Notes: generated from the sequence alone by a model not told the origin. Positions 1 to 9,136 are shown, counted from the stretch's first letter. The stretch: 64,000 bases of DNA from Sulfurimonas sp. RIFOXYD12_FULL_33_39 (GCA_001829785.1 MICF01000001.1:1-64000), one strand, 5' to 3'. Numbers and translations: made by a program.

Positions 1-298
1 CTGCTTGAGTTGCAAGAACACGAATTCTTTTCATGATATTGCCATACTCTTCCATAGCACCGTCAGCCGTTTGAATAAGACCGATACCGTCGTTTGCGTT
101 TTTAATTGCTTGACCTAAACCTTGAGACTGAGCAGAGAGTTTATTTGCGATAGCCAAACCTGCAGAATCATCAGCAGCTTTATTGATGCGAAGACCTGAA
201 CTCAAAGAGTTAAGACTTTTATCAAGTCCCACATTGTTCATAACCGAATTTCTATGTGCGTTCATCGCACCTATATTTGTATTTATTCTAAATCCCAT
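1..298 (-). CDS. fliC: Flagellin, N-terminal part (cut by window edge)
   Basis: This is the first 99 residues of a flagellin, the subunit of the flagellar filament exported through the flagellar type III system. The protein starts MGFRINTNIGAMNAHRN and contains LSSGLRINKAADDSAGLAIA, the conserved D0/D1 helix of flagellins that packs in the filament core. The start is fixed by an AAGGAT ribosome site about seven bases upstream of the ATG at 298. It has its own sigma-28 promoter (371-397). The rest lies outside the window, so the variable domain and C-terminus cannot be judged. Confidence 0.96.
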   Translation of the reverse strand, partial: MGFRINTNIGAMNAHRNSVMNNVGLDKSLNSLSSGLRINKAADDSAGLAIANKLSAQSQGLGQAIKNANDGIGLIQTADGAMEEYGNIMKRIRVLATQA

Positions 299-370
299 CT
301 TAAATCCTTTTCGGGTAAGAGCCTTTTGCTCTTTTAAAAAATTTCAACAGCTTCCATGCTGAATACTACT

Positions 371-397
371 ATATCGTCAATGCAAAATTTTACTTTA
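371..397 (-). promoter_or_regulatory. Sigma-28 (FliA) promoter of the flagellin gene
   Basis: On the minus strand, TAAA (397-394) is followed by exactly 15 bases and then GACGATAT (378-371). This matches the flagellar sigma-28 consensus TAAA-N15-GCCGATAA. The start site would fall near 364, leaving a leader of about 65 bases before the flagellin ATG. Confidence 0.85.
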
Positions 398-451
398 ACG
401 ATATTTTCATTATTTATACTTTTTTTGATACACTTCCAAACTTAAAACAAC

Positions 452-470
452 TATACTACTATATATAGGA
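452..470 (+). promoter_or_regulatory. Probable -10 element and ribosome site of topA
   Basis: TATACT at 452-457 is a good -10 hexamer, followed by AGGA at 467-470 seven bases before the TTG start of topA. No convincing -35 is seen, as is usual in Campylobacterota promoters. Confidence 0.5.
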
Positions 471-477
471 AAACTAT

Positions 478-2703
478 TTGAATTTAATTATCGTCGAGTC
501 ACCTGCTAAAGCAAAGACTATTAAAAACTTTTTGGGCAAAGATTATGAAGTCGTTGCATCTAAAGGACATATAAGGGATTTACCTAAATCCCGCTTTGGA
601 ATCAGTGTGGATGAAGAGAATCATCTTGTACCTGCGTACAGCGTTGCAAAAGAAAATGCTGCAACCGTAAAAGAGATAACGGCATTAGCTAAAAAGAGTG
701 ACACGATATATATAGCGACCGATGAGGACCGCGAAGGAGAAGCAATAGGATGGCATATAGCTCATGCGATAAAAAAAGATCCGCAGACACTTCCCCGCAT
801 TGTTTTTCATGAGATAACAAAAACTGCAATAAATAATGCCCTTTTAAATGCAAGAAAAATTGACATGAACATGGTAAACGCACAGCAAGCACGCCGTATC
901 CTTGACCGTGTCGTAGGATATAAACTCTCTCCGCTTCTTAGTTCAAAAATACAAAAAGGGCTTTCAGGAGGACGTGTTCAATCCTCAACTCTTAAACTTG
1001 TCGTTGACCGTGAGAGAGAGATAAGAGCGTTTGTTCCCGTTGAGTATTGGAGTATCGATACGATTTTTAAAAAAGATATAGAAGCTACTCTAATATCGCA
1101 CAAAGAAGATAAGCTCTCAAAACTCTCTATTACAAACAAAAATAGTGCAGATGCTATAACGCAAAGCGTAAAAAACGACTCATTTATTATCTCAAGTATT
1201 GAAACAAAAGAGAGAAGAAGCCAAACACCTCCACCGTTTATGACTTCAACTCTTCAGCAAGTTGCTTCAAGCAAACTGGGTTTTACTCCTAAAAAAACTA
1301 TGATGGTAGCACAAACTCTTTATGAGGGCGTAAAAACACCAAGCGGAACAAGCGGTGTTATTACCTACATGAGAACAGACTCTCTAAATTTAGCACATGA
1401 AGCACTTAGCGCTGTTCGCGGCGTAATTGAGAGCAGATTCGGCAAAAAATATCTACCAGACGAGCCTAAAGTATATAACAAAAAAGCAAAAGGTGCGCAA
1501 GAGGCTCACGAAGCTATCCGACCAACAATGTTGCAGTTTACTCCGGAAGTAGCATCTTCATTTTTAAAACCCGATGAGATTAAACTTTACCGTCTAATTT
1601 ATGAGAGATTTATGTCATGTCAAATGAACGATGCCGTTTTTGAGCAACAAAGTATTCTCTTTAGCAGTAAAGAGAACGAATACAGAGCAAGCGGGCGAAA
1701 ACTAATATTTGACGGTTTTTATGCACTTACCGGAGCTGAGGACAAAGATAAACTTTTACCTGTGTTAAAAGAGGGCGATACGATAGATATACAAAGTATC
1801 AAACCTGAGCAGCATTTTACTGAACCGCCTGCTCGCTACTCTGAAGCTTCTTTAATTAAAAAGCTTGAGTCTGAAGGCGTTGGACGCCCTTCAACATATG
1901 CTCCGACTATTGCAACCCTAAGCGGACGTACATATGTGACTATCGAGAAGAAACAGATTATTCCAACGGATATGGCATTTACGGTTACCGAAATACTGGA
2001 GAAAAATTTTGCAGATATAGTAGATATCTCTTTTACTGCAAATATGGAAGAAAAACTTGATGAAGTAGCCGAAGGAATCAATGATTGGCAAAAACTTCTA
2101 AGTGATTTTTATTTTCCGTTCTCAGAACAAGTAGAAGATGGCAAAAAAAATATAGTTTCACTTAAAATGGCAAAACCTCTGGGTCGTGCTTGTCCTAATT
2201 GCGGAGAAGAATTGCTTCTTCGCTCTGGAAGATTCGGAGAGTTTATAGCATGCAGCGGTTTTCCAAAATGTAAATATACAGAACAAGTCGAAGGTGCAGA
2301 GAATAAAACGCAAGAAAATACAGAGCCAAGCGGAGAAGTTTGCGATAAGTGCGGCAAGGATATGATTGTAAAAAGCGGTAGAAACGGGCAGTTTTTAGCA
2401 TGTAGCGGCTACCCTGAGTGTAAAAATACTAAAAGCATAAATATTGAAGAGAAGATAAGTACAACTCCATGTCCTGAGTGTGGCGGAGAAATAAGTCTTA
2501 AAAATTCAAGAAGAGGAGCTTTTTGGGGATGTGCCGGTTATCCTAAATGTAAATTTATCTCTAAATTTGAACCTACTACTATAAGGTGTAAAGCTGAAGG
2601 ATGCGGCGGTGTTTTAGCCCAAAGAGTATATAGAGGCAAAGATGTTTATGAGTGTATCAAATGTAAAACCCGAACACCTATAGAAGAGATACCTGCTAAG
2701 TAA
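478..2703 (+). CDS. topA: DNA topoisomerase I
   Basis: Type IA topoisomerase that relaxes negative supercoils by cutting one strand through a tyrosyl-DNA link. The N-terminal Toprim domain (LIIVESPAKAKTI, then TDEDREGEAI near residue 80) binds Mg2+. The catalytic tyrosine is about Tyr297 in ITYMRTDS. The C-terminus carries four CxxC-type zinc modules (for example CPNCGEELLLRSG, CDKCGKDM, CPECGGEI, and a last CIKC), so it is a full-length 741-residue enzyme. The start codon is TTG, supported by AGGA upstream and by the Toprim domain beginning at once. The phosphodiesterase gene follows after four bases, suggesting cotranscription. Confidence 0.97.
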   Translation: MNLIIVESPAKAKTIKNFLGKDYEVVASKGHIRDLPKSRFGISVDEENHLVPAYSVAKENAATVKEITALAKKSDTIYIATDEDREGEAIGWHIAHAIKKDPQTLPRIVFHEITKTAINNALLNARKIDMNMVNAQQARRILDRVVGYKLSPLLSSKIQKGLSGGRVQSSTLKLVVDREREIRAFVPVEYWSIDTIFKKDIEATLISHKEDKLSKLSITNKNSADAITQSVKNDSFIISSIETKERRSQTPPPFMTSTLQQVASSKLGFTPKKTMMVAQTLYEGVKTPSGTSGVITYMRTDSLNLAHEALSAVRGVIESRFGKKYLPDEPKVYNKKAKGAQEAHEAIRPTMLQFTPEVASSFLKPDEIKLYRLIYERFMSCQMNDAVFEQQSILFSSKENEYRASGRKLIFDGFYALTGAEDKDKLLPVLKEGDTIDIQSIKPEQHFTEPPARYSEASLIKKLESEGVGRPSTYAPTIATLSGRTYVTIEKKQIIPTDMAFTVTEILEKNFADIVDISFTANMEEKLDEVAEGINDWQKLLSDFYFPFSEQVEDGKKNIVSLKMAKPLGRACPNCGEELLLRSGRFGEFIACSGFPKCKYTEQVEGAENKTQENTEPSGEVCDKCGKDMIVKSGRNGQFLACSGYPECKNTKSINIEEKISTTPCPECGGEISLKNSRRGAFWGCAGYPKCKFISKFEPTTIRCKAEGCGGVLAQRVYRGKDVYECIKCKTRTPIEEIPAK

Positions 2704-2707
2704 TATT

Positions 2708-3232
2708 ATGAAAATAGGCATACTATCAGATACACATACAAAAGCTAAAAAGACTCTGCGTGCAATTGACACTCTAATAAAAAACGGTGCAGAATTTATA
2801 ATACATGCAGGTGATATAGTCGAAGTTGAGACTCTTGAAGCGCTTCATAACAGCGGCGTTAGGTATGTCGCGGTTTACGGTAATAACGATTCGCATCTAG
2901 CTGAGCATCATGAGAGATTTAATTTAGTGCAAGAACCTCACTACTTTAAAATAGCAAATACAAAATTCAAACTTATGCACCTTCCCTTTTACATGTTGCC
3001 GGATGCGGAAGTCGTTATATACGGTCATACTCATCAATTTTCTATAGAGTTTTTAAACGACACTCTTTTTTTAAATTCTGGCGAGGTGTGTGCAAGAAAC
3101 AAACCTCTATCAGAGTGGGCAATGCTTGAAATTAAAGAGGATGAATTTTTGGTTACAAGATACACAAGAGCAAATAAAAGCGATGAAATTAAAGAAGAAG
3201 AGTTTCGATATAAACGAGAATCAAATGATTAA
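2708..3232 (+). CDS. YfcE/MJ0936-family metallophosphoesterase
   Basis: A small (174 aa) calcineurin-like phosphodiesterase. Metal-binding motifs are visible in order: SDTH near residue 7, HAGDIVE near residue 37, GNND near residue 58 and GHTH near residue 107. This arrangement is that of the YfcE group, whose members hydrolyse phosphodiester model substrates; the natural substrate is unknown. It sits four bases after topA and overlaps the bioB start by eight bases, so the three genes are probably one transcript without obvious functional link. Confidence 0.9.
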   Translation: MKIGILSDTHTKAKKTLRAIDTLIKNGAEFIIHAGDIVEVETLEALHNSGVRYVAVYGNNDSHLAEHHERFNLVQEPHYFKIANTKFKLMHLPFYMLPDAEVVIYGHTHQFSIEFLNDTLFLNSGEVCARNKPLSEWAMLEIKEDEFLVTRYTRANKSDEIKEEEFRYKRESND

Positions 3233-4070
3233 AGAGATTTTTTTATGTTCTATCTGTAATATAAACAGCGGTACATGTAACGAGGATTGTAAGTTTTGTT
3301 CTCAAAGTGTTAGGTATAAAGCTGATATAGAGCGCTATAAACAAAAAGATATGGCTCTTATTTTAAAAGAAGCTATCTCGGCGAGAAACAACGGAGCGCT
3401 TGGTTTTTGTCTTGTTAGTTCGGATAAGGGGCTAAATGGCAAAACTCTTGATTTTGTATGCAGTGTTGCTGAAGTTTTAACTAAAGAGGTGCCGCAACTT
3501 CGCCTTATAGCTTGTAACGGAACGGCAACAACTGAGCAGCTTTTAACTCTAAAGGCAGCAGGCATAAAAGCATACAATCATAATCTTGAAACTTCAAAAG
3601 AGTTCTATCCATCTATCTGTACAACTCACTCTTGGGATGAGAGATATGAGACATGTAAAAATGTAAATGAAGCAGGACTAGTTCTTATTAGCGGTGGCAT
3701 ATTCGGACTTGGAGAGAGCCAAGATGATAGAATCTCTATGCTTGAATCTCTAAAATCTCTAAACCCATCGTCCGTACCCATAAATTTTTATCATCACAAT
3801 GAAGCTTTAGAGCTAAAACCAAACTCGCTGAGTGTTGATGAAGCATTAAATCTTATAAAGCTCTCTCGCGAAATGATTCCTGAGGCACAAAGAATAATGG
3901 TTGCAGGAGGAAGAGAGATAATGTTTGGAGATAGACAAAATGAGATTTTTGCTTATGGAGCAAACTCTATTGTAATAGGAAATTATCTTACTACAAACGG
4001 ACAAGATTCAAGCAGAGATTTAGAGATGTTAAATTATCTCAACTTGAGTGTTGCAAAAAAAGTAAAATAG
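3225..4070 (+). CDS. bioB: Biotin synthase
   Basis: Radical-SAM enzyme that inserts sulfur into dethiobiotin to make biotin. The protein starts MIKEIFLCSICNINSG and carries the CNEDCKFC motif (CxxxCxxC) that holds the radical-SAM [4Fe-4S] cluster near residue 20. Later blocks such as YNHNLETSKEFYP, SGGIFGLGE and NFYHHNEA are typical of BioB. At 281 residues it matches the short form found in Campylobacterota. I place the start at the ATG at 3225, overlapping the upstream gene by eight bases; a longer open frame exists upstream but lies inside that gene and adds no conserved sequence. No other biotin gene is nearby. Confidence 0.95.
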   Translation: MIKEIFLCSICNINSGTCNEDCKFCSQSVRYKADIERYKQKDMALILKEAISARNNGALGFCLVSSDKGLNGKTLDFVCSVAEVLTKEVPQLRLIACNGTATTEQLLTLKAAGIKAYNHNLETSKEFYPSICTTHSWDERYETCKNVNEAGLVLISGGIFGLGESQDDRISMLESLKSLNPSSVPINFYHHNEALELKPNSLSVDEALNLIKLSREMIPEAQRIMVAGGREIMFGDRQNEIFAYGANSIVIGNYLTTNGQDSSRDLEMLNYLNLSVAKKVK

Positions 4071-4087
4071 ATTATAAGGAGAGATAG

Positions 4088-5248
4088 ATGAGTGAAAATG
4101 TCGTACTAATCATAACAATTTCGCTTATAATCGTCTCTTCGCCTTTTTTTGCAAAACTTTTAAGAATCCCTGTTACGCCCGTTGAGATTATCTTTGGCGC
4201 AATTTTAGGTTATTTCGGTTTCTTACATGAAGAGCATCTTTTTAGAATAGTCTCTGAGTTTGGATTTTTATATCTGATATTTATAGCCGGAACAGAGATA
4301 AACCTCAAAAACACACTCAAAACTCCCAAAGATTTGATAAATAAGGTAATTATATATATCATCCTTTTATACGCCTTTTCTATTGCTCTCTCGCTCTATC
4401 TCAACCTCGGAAAGATATTTATAGTTCTTCTGCCGCTCATCTCGGTGGGGCTGATTGCCACTCTCTCAAAAGAGTACGGAAAAACTCCATGGCTTTCAAT
4501 ATCAATGACCGCAGGAGCTATAGGCGAGATTGTGAGCATAGGATTCCTTACGCTTACCTCTTCTGCGCTTCATTCCGGTCTTGGCTTCGCACTTGCAAAA
4601 ACAATATTTGCGCTTGCCCTGTTCTTGCTGTTTATGTTTTTGCTATTTCGTGCAATGGAACTTATATTTTGGTGGTTTCCTGAAGTTTCAACATCTTTGA
4701 TGCCACATGAGGACAACAAAGAGCAGGACATAAGACTCTCAATGGGGATATTTTTTCTTCTTGTAGGAGCCATGCTCTATTTGGATTTAGAACTTGCCTT
4801 TGGAGCATTTTTGGCAGGTATCTTTATACCTACTTTTTTTGAACATAAAAAAGAACTGCCAGAAAAGCTCTCCTCTTACGGTTTTGGATTTTTAATACCT
4901 ATCTTTTTTATTCACATCGGAAGCTCATTCAATCTCGAAGCTCTTTTTATGGACGGTCTTATAGTCAAAGCTCTCTTTATAACAATAGCCATGACTGCTA
5001 TGAGAGTTATAGCATCACTTGTATTTATCAAGGAGCTTCGCCTTATAGACTCTATACTTATGGGACTCTCCCACTCTATGCCGCTAACACTTTTAATTGC
5101 GATGGCAACACTCGCCTTTCATGCGAAAAGCATAGATGAACTCCATTACTATGCGCTTGTCCTAGCATCTCTTTTTCAAGCAATCTCCATAATGATAGTT
5201 ATTAAACTGATAAACAATTACAAACTTAAAAAAGAGCATTTAAAATAG
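4088..5248 (+). CDS. Kef-type cation:proton antiporter (CPA2 family)
   Basis: An integral membrane protein of 386 residues with roughly twelve hydrophobic segments and the Na+/H+ exchanger fold of the CPA2 family. Recognisable parts are FLYLIFIAGTEINLKN near residue 60 and AFGAFLAGIFIPT near residue 235. It ends soon after the last membrane segment and has no cytoplasmic RCK/TrkA-N domain, so it is not a full KefB/KefC-type glutathione-gated channel. The ion exchanged cannot be read from sequence. AAGGAGAG just upstream of the ATG is a strong ribosome site. Confidence 0.9.
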   Translation: MSENVVLIITISLIIVSSPFFAKLLRIPVTPVEIIFGAILGYFGFLHEEHLFRIVSEFGFLYLIFIAGTEINLKNTLKTPKDLINKVIIYIILLYAFSIALSLYLNLGKIFIVLLPLISVGLIATLSKEYGKTPWLSISMTAGAIGEIVSIGFLTLTSSALHSGLGFALAKTIFALALFLLFMFLLFRAMELIFWWFPEVSTSLMPHEDNKEQDIRLSMGIFFLLVGAMLYLDLELAFGAFLAGIFIPTFFEHKKELPEKLSSYGFGFLIPIFFIHIGSSFNLEALFMDGLIVKALFITIAMTAMRVIASLVFIKELRLIDSILMGLSHSMPLTLLIAMATLAFHAKSIDELHYYALVLASLFQAISIMIVIKLINNYKLKKEHLK

Positions 5249-5250
5249 TG

Positions 5251-5256
5251 TATAAT
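5251..5256 (+). promoter_or_regulatory. -10 hexamer upstream of AMMECR1-like gene
   Basis: TATAAT directly after the antiporter stop codon, 32 bases before the next ATG, with a GGGGG ribosome site in between. It may give the small downstream gene its own promoter. Confidence 0.45.
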
Positions 5257-5287
5257 ATAGCAGAGTGAATATAATAGGGGGTTTTGA

Positions 5288-5671
5288 ATGTCTCGTTCCG
5301 TTTTACTGCAACTTGCTCGCGACTCCATACAAGAAGTTTTAGAATCTGCAAGAACGATAAACAAAAGAAAACTTTTGGACGAGCATCCTCTTTTAAACGA
5401 CAAAATAGCCACAACGGTAAATATTTATCTTGATTCTAAATTAAGAGGCTCATCATCAACAAAAATTCCATCCTTCTCACTGCTTGAAGATATTATAAGA
5501 AATGCTAAAATAGCCGCTTTTGAAGATAAAAACTTTACACCGCTCACGACTTCCGAGTATCTTCACTCTGAAATAGAGTTGATTATCACTACTCAAGAGG
5601 GTATTATGAGCGAAAAAGACCCCTCTATTCTTAGAAATAAAACCCCTCTTCCTAATGATGCTTCTGAATAA
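5288..5671 (+). CDS. Short AMMECR1-like protein
   Basis: A 127-residue protein resembling AMMECR1 (AmmeMemoRadiSam system protein A). The N-terminal LLQLARDSIQEVLE, the LRGS stretch near residue 53, and IIRNAKIAAFEDKNFTPLTTSEYLHSEIELII line up with the family's opening helix, LRGCIG loop and AAFEDPRFPPLT block. It is clearly shorter than the usual 180 or so residues. The signature LRGCIG is changed to LRGSSS and the C-terminal half of the domain is missing. The function of AMMECR1 proteins is unknown and no AmmeMemoRadiSam partner is nearby. The last 20 bases overlap the convergent flavoprotein gene. The family assignment is my reading of short motifs. Confidence 0.65.
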   Translation: MSRSVLLQLARDSIQEVLESARTINKRKLLDEHPLLNDKIATTVNIYLDSKLRGSSSTKIPSFSLLEDIIRNAKIAAFEDKNFTPLTTSEYLHSEIELIITTQEGIMSEKDPSILRNKTPLPNDASE

Positions 5672-6605
5672 AACAAGCTATCGCATATCCGTGATTTAGT
5701 CCAAGAGCAATACTTCCGCCGGATTCTTGAGTTATGTCGCCTGCAACAAAAAGACCTTTGATATTTGTCTCATAGTTATCGTCATGAACAGGCCTTCCGT
5801 CCTCTTCATTTATTCCTGAATTTGCCAAAAATGCACTCGGAGTCGTTCCGCCTATCGCGTAAATAACTCTATCGTAAACGCGAGGTTCTATATCGCTAAA
5901 GATTACTTTTACTTTATCTCCTTCAACCGCCTCTAGCGAGTCTATATCAACTCCTAAAATAGCCTCTACCTCTTTATGCATAATGGCATTTGCTATATCT
6001 CTTTGATTTGTCGGGTTTGCACGTCTAAAGGTCTCTCTTCTGTAACAAATTGCTACCTCATTGGCAACGCTTAAATCAACGGCGTACTCTATAGCGCTGT
6101 CTCCGCCGCCTACTACCAATACTTTCTCGCCGCCCATGCAGTCATCAAGCGTATATCCTACTCTTTTTCTTATTTCCGGCGGTATCTTATAGTCGGGTTT
6201 ATTAGGCTTGCCCATTCTTCCTATCGTAACTACTACATATTTAGCGGTTATACTTTTTCCTGCCATAAAAACCTCGAAATAACCGTCCTTTTTCTCTATA
6301 CTTTGTACTTCTACATGTGTTTGAAGTTCAACCGAATGGTTATTTAAAATCTCGTCAAAAAAGTCTAGAGTCGTCTCTTTTGTTCCGTCAACAAAATAGA
6401 TTCTGCCGTCAAGCTCAACTTTTTGACCCTTCCAGTCTTTATCTACTCTTTTGTTATCTTTATAATATTTTCGTATGGTGGAGTTATGATTTTGATCTTT
6501 TTCCAATAAAACTATATCTCTTATCCCTTGCATATAACTCTCAACCGCAGTAGCGATTCCGGCTGGTCCTGCGCCTATGATAGCAAGATTGTACATGTGA
6601 CTCAT
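5652..6605 (-). CDS. Thioredoxin-reductase-like FAD/NAD(P)-binding oxidoreductase
   Basis: A 317-residue two-dinucleotide-binding flavoprotein. The FAD site is AIIGAGPAGIATAVE at residues 8-22, the NAD(P) site is VLVVGGGDSAIEYAVD near residue 165, and the C-terminal GLFVAGDIT block near residue 285 contacts FAD. It lacks the CxxC redox pair of thioredoxin reductase, so it is closer to the YpdA/ferredoxin-NADP reductase-like group and should not reduce thioredoxin by the usual mechanism. The ATG at 6605 has an AAGGAG ribosome site six bases upstream. Its electron acceptor is unknown. Confidence 0.85.
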   Translation of the reverse strand: MSHMYNLAIIGAGPAGIATAVESYMQGIRDIVLLEKDQNHNSTIRKYYKDNKRVDKDWKGQKVELDGRIYFVDGTKETTLDFFDEILNNHSVELQTHVEVQSIEKKDGYFEVFMAGKSITAKYVVVTIGRMGKPNKPDYKIPPEIRKRVGYTLDDCMGGEKVLVVGGGDSAIEYAVDLSVANEVAICYRRETFRRANPTNQRDIANAIMHKEVEAILGVDIDSLEAVEGDKVKVIFSDIEPRVYDRVIYAIGGTTPSAFLANSGINEEDGRPVHDDNYETNIKGLFVAGDITQESGGSIALGLNHGYAIACFIQKHH

Positions 6606-6672
6606 AACAACTCCTTATTAATAACTGCGGCTATTTTACCACACCAAAAAAGAATCTAAATATAATTTATAT

Positions 6673-6738
6673 TATAATTCAAAAATTAAATCTATTATTT
6701 TGGAAAACTATCTTATGAACTTCTTTGGTACTCTTTAA
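6673..6738 (+). promoter_or_regulatory. -10 element and possible 7-codon leader ORF before the methyltransferase gene
   Basis: TATAAT at 6673-6678 is followed by a TTGGA ribosome-like site and a tiny open frame at 6715-6738 encoding MNFFGTL and a stop. The methyltransferase ATG at 6741 has no Shine-Dalgarno of its own, so translation may be coupled through this leader. The role is an inference. Confidence 0.35.
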
Positions 6739-6740
6739 TT

Positions 6741-7331
6741 ATGTCCCGTGTCGATAATGAAAAATTTTATTCAACCGCAATAGACAAATACGGCATTACT
6801 GCAAAAGGGGTAAACTGGCACTCAAAAGAGTCTCAAAAAATAAGATTTGATATTATTTTAAAGATGCTGCCAAATAATATAAATAAATACAGCATAGCGG
6901 ATGCGGGATGCGGATTCGGTGATTTATACATCTACATGTTAAAAAAGAAAAAAGCCCCAAAAGAGTATATCGGTATAGACTCTCTGATTGACATGTACTC
7001 TATCGCTTCAAACAGAACAGGGTGTAAAATTGTACTGGCGGACATTTGCAAAGATACGCTTCCGATGAGCGATTACTATATTTGTAGCGGCGCTATGAAT
7101 GTTCTTGATAGTTTTGAGACTCATCTGTTTATGCGAAACTGTTTTACTTCATGCAATGTCGGTTTTATATTTAACATCCTTCACGGCGAACAAGAAAGCG
7201 AAACATACAACTATCTTACAACAGCGCAAATAGAGAAGATTGCAGCCGATTTGGGCGTTAAAAAAGTAATCTTTAAAGATGACTATATGCAAGGTGATAT
7301 AACAGTCCTTTTTCTAAAAGAAACTATTTAA
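6741..7331 (+). CDS. Class I SAM-dependent methyltransferase
   Basis: A 196-residue Rossmann-fold methyltransferase. The SAM-binding motif I is IADAGCGFGDLYIY near residue 53, followed by an acidic residue at the end of strand 2 (YIGIDSLIDMY) and ICSGAMNVLD near residue 115 as the motif IV region. The methyl acceptor cannot be told. The stop codon overlaps the asnB ATG by one base (TAATG), so the two are translationally coupled, which hints at modification of a small molecule or peptide handled with asparagine synthase. Confidence 0.82.
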   Translation: MSRVDNEKFYSTAIDKYGITAKGVNWHSKESQKIRFDIILKMLPNNINKYSIADAGCGFGDLYIYMLKKKKAPKEYIGIDSLIDMYSIASNRTGCKIVLADICKDTLPMSDYYICSGAMNVLDSFETHLFMRNCFTSCNVGFIFNILHGEQESETYNYLTTAQIEKIAADLGVKKVIFKDDYMQGDITVLFLKETI

Positions 7332-9136
7332 TGTGTGCTGTTTTTGGCATAATCGGGGAATATGACGAAAAAGTCGCAAAAAAAGCACTAGCACTTTTAG
7401 CTCACAGAGGACCCGACTTTTGCGGTCTTATTCAAAACAAAAACCTTTTTTTTGCACATCAAAGATTAAGTATAATAGATACTGATTTTCGCTCAAATCA
7501 GCCTCTTTCTCATGAGAAAATTTTACTCTCGTTTAACGGGGAAATTTACAACTTCAAAGAGTTAAGACAAGAACTTACATGTGAGTTTGAGTTTAAAACA
7601 AACAGTGATAGCGAGGTTATAATCGCCGCATATTTAAAATGGGGAGTGGAGTTTGTATCTCATCTTCGCGGAATGTTTGCCATAGCCCTGCTTGATGATA
7701 AAACACTCTATCTCTTTCGCGACAGACTGGGCAAAAAACCGCTCTTTTATATGCACAAAAAATCTTTTATATTTGCTTCGGAGATAAAAGCGCTTGTACC
7801 TTTTTTAAACAAAATAGAGATGGATGAAGATGCGCTCCTTAGTTATCTCTCTTTTTTAGCTCCCACACCGCCCTTTACTTTTTTTAAAAATATCAGAAAA
7901 TTAGCAGCGGGAGAGTATCTTACATTTAAAGATAACAAAATAGAAATAAAAAGATATTTTGATTTGCTTGATGCAAAACCAAATCTTATAACAGACAAAA
8001 ATGAAGCGCTTTACATGTTAGAAAATCTGCTTGAAGAGTCGATAAAAATCAGACTAAACTCTGATGTACCGATGGCTTCGCTTCTCTCAGGCGGAATAGA
8101 CAGTGCGGCTATAAACGCCTACTCGCTAAAAAACGGTGTAAACTTACAGACTTATACACTTGGCTACAAAGATTTTGCAAAATATGACGAGAGGCAAAAT
8201 GCCAAAGAGAGTGCAGAACTTTTAGGAGTAAAAAACAGACAGATAGAAATATCTCAAAATGAGTTTTTAGATGCTATGGATAAGACGCTTGACACACTTG
8301 ACGAGCCGTTAAACGACCCTGCTTCAGTTCCTCTGTATCTGCTTTTTGAGCATATTAAAAAAGAGGGTTATAAAGTCGTATTAAGCGGAGAGGGAAGTGA
8401 TGAGCTATTTTTAGGATATAGACAATATTTTGAGTTTCTAGACATTGAAAACCTAAAAAAACTCAAAAACAAAAATTGGCTAAGCGGCTATTTTCACTCA
8501 AACTTTTCAATGAACAGAGAGTGGGAGAGATATAAAAGAGTTTTTGACGATACCCTGCTCTTTAGAACCTCCGGCGAAAATTTTACCGATTTGCAAAAAA
8601 ACGTCTCTATGCGAAGAAATGTAAGAGACAATGAGTCATTAAAATATCTAAAAAGTTACAGAGATAGGTTTGAAAACTCTCTACATGTAGATGAGAGTAT
8701 CTGGTACAGCTATATAGATTTGCATCTTTTTCAAGCAGAACACTTCTTGACAAAACTAGACCGCGTAAGCATGGCTCACGGCGTCGAATCGCGAACACCG
8801 TTTTTAGACCATAAACTTTCATCTGCCGTCTTTAGCATTGACCCTAAATTGCGCTATGAAGACGGTGTTACAAAAGCACTTTTAAAATCAATATTAAAAC
8901 CACATGTAGATGAAAAGATACTCTCTCGCAGAAAAAAAGGTTTCTCAAATCCATACATGGAGTATCTCATAGAGAGTAAAAAGATAAATCTTATAAAAGA
9001 GGTAAATGAGCAAACTGGTATTTTTAAAAGAGAGATTTTAGAACAGCATATACAAAAAGCCTCATCGGGAGGCTTTAAACAACATATCTGGGGTTTATAT
9101 GTTTTGAGCGTATGGATTAAAAAATATCTACTCTGA
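7331..9136 (+). CDS. asnB: Asparagine synthase (glutamine-hydrolysing)
   Basis: Makes asparagine from aspartate, ATP and glutamine. The class II glutaminase domain starts with the catalytic Cys2 (MCAVFGIIGE) and contains LAHRGPDFCG and RLSIID. The C-terminal synthetase domain has the ATP pyrophosphatase loop LLSGGIDSAA near residue 255 and SGEGSDELFLGYRQY near residue 355. At 601 residues the length is standard for AsnB. It overlaps the upstream methyltransferase stop by one base and its own stop overlaps the convergent carbonic anhydrase by nine bases. Some AsnB homologues amidate other substrates such as peptidoglycan or antibiotics, which cannot be excluded. Confidence 0.93.
   Translation: MCAVFGIIGEYDEKVAKKALALLAHRGPDFCGLIQNKNLFFAHQRLSIIDTDFRSNQPLSHEKILLSFNGEIYNFKELRQELTCEFEFKTNSDSEVIIAAYLKWGVEFVSHLRGMFAIALLDDKTLYLFRDRLGKKPLFYMHKKSFIFASEIKALVPFLNKIEMDEDALLSYLSFLAPTPPFTFFKNIRKLAAGEYLTFKDNKIEIKRYFDLLDAKPNLITDKNEALYMLENLLEESIKIRLNSDVPMASLLSGGIDSAAINAYSLKNGVNLQTYTLGYKDFAKYDERQNAKESAELLGVKNRQIEISQNEFLDAMDKTLDTLDEPLNDPASVPLYLLFEHIKKEGYKVVLSGEGSDELFLGYRQYFEFLDIENLKKLKNKNWLSGYFHSNFSMNREWERYKRVFDDTLLFRTSGENFTDLQKNVSMRRNVRDNESLKYLKSYRDRFENSLHVDESIWYSYIDLHLFQAEHFLTKLDRVSMAHGVESRTPFLDHKLSSAVFSIDPKLRYEDGVTKALLKSILKPHVDEKILSRRKKGFSNPYMEYLIESKKINLIKEVNEQTGIFKREILEQHIQKASSGGFKQHIWGLYVLSVWIKKYLL

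Noticed and set aside
3090..3224. Longer N-terminus for BioB
   Set aside because: The extra residues lie wholly inside the phosphodiesterase gene and are not found in the BioB family.
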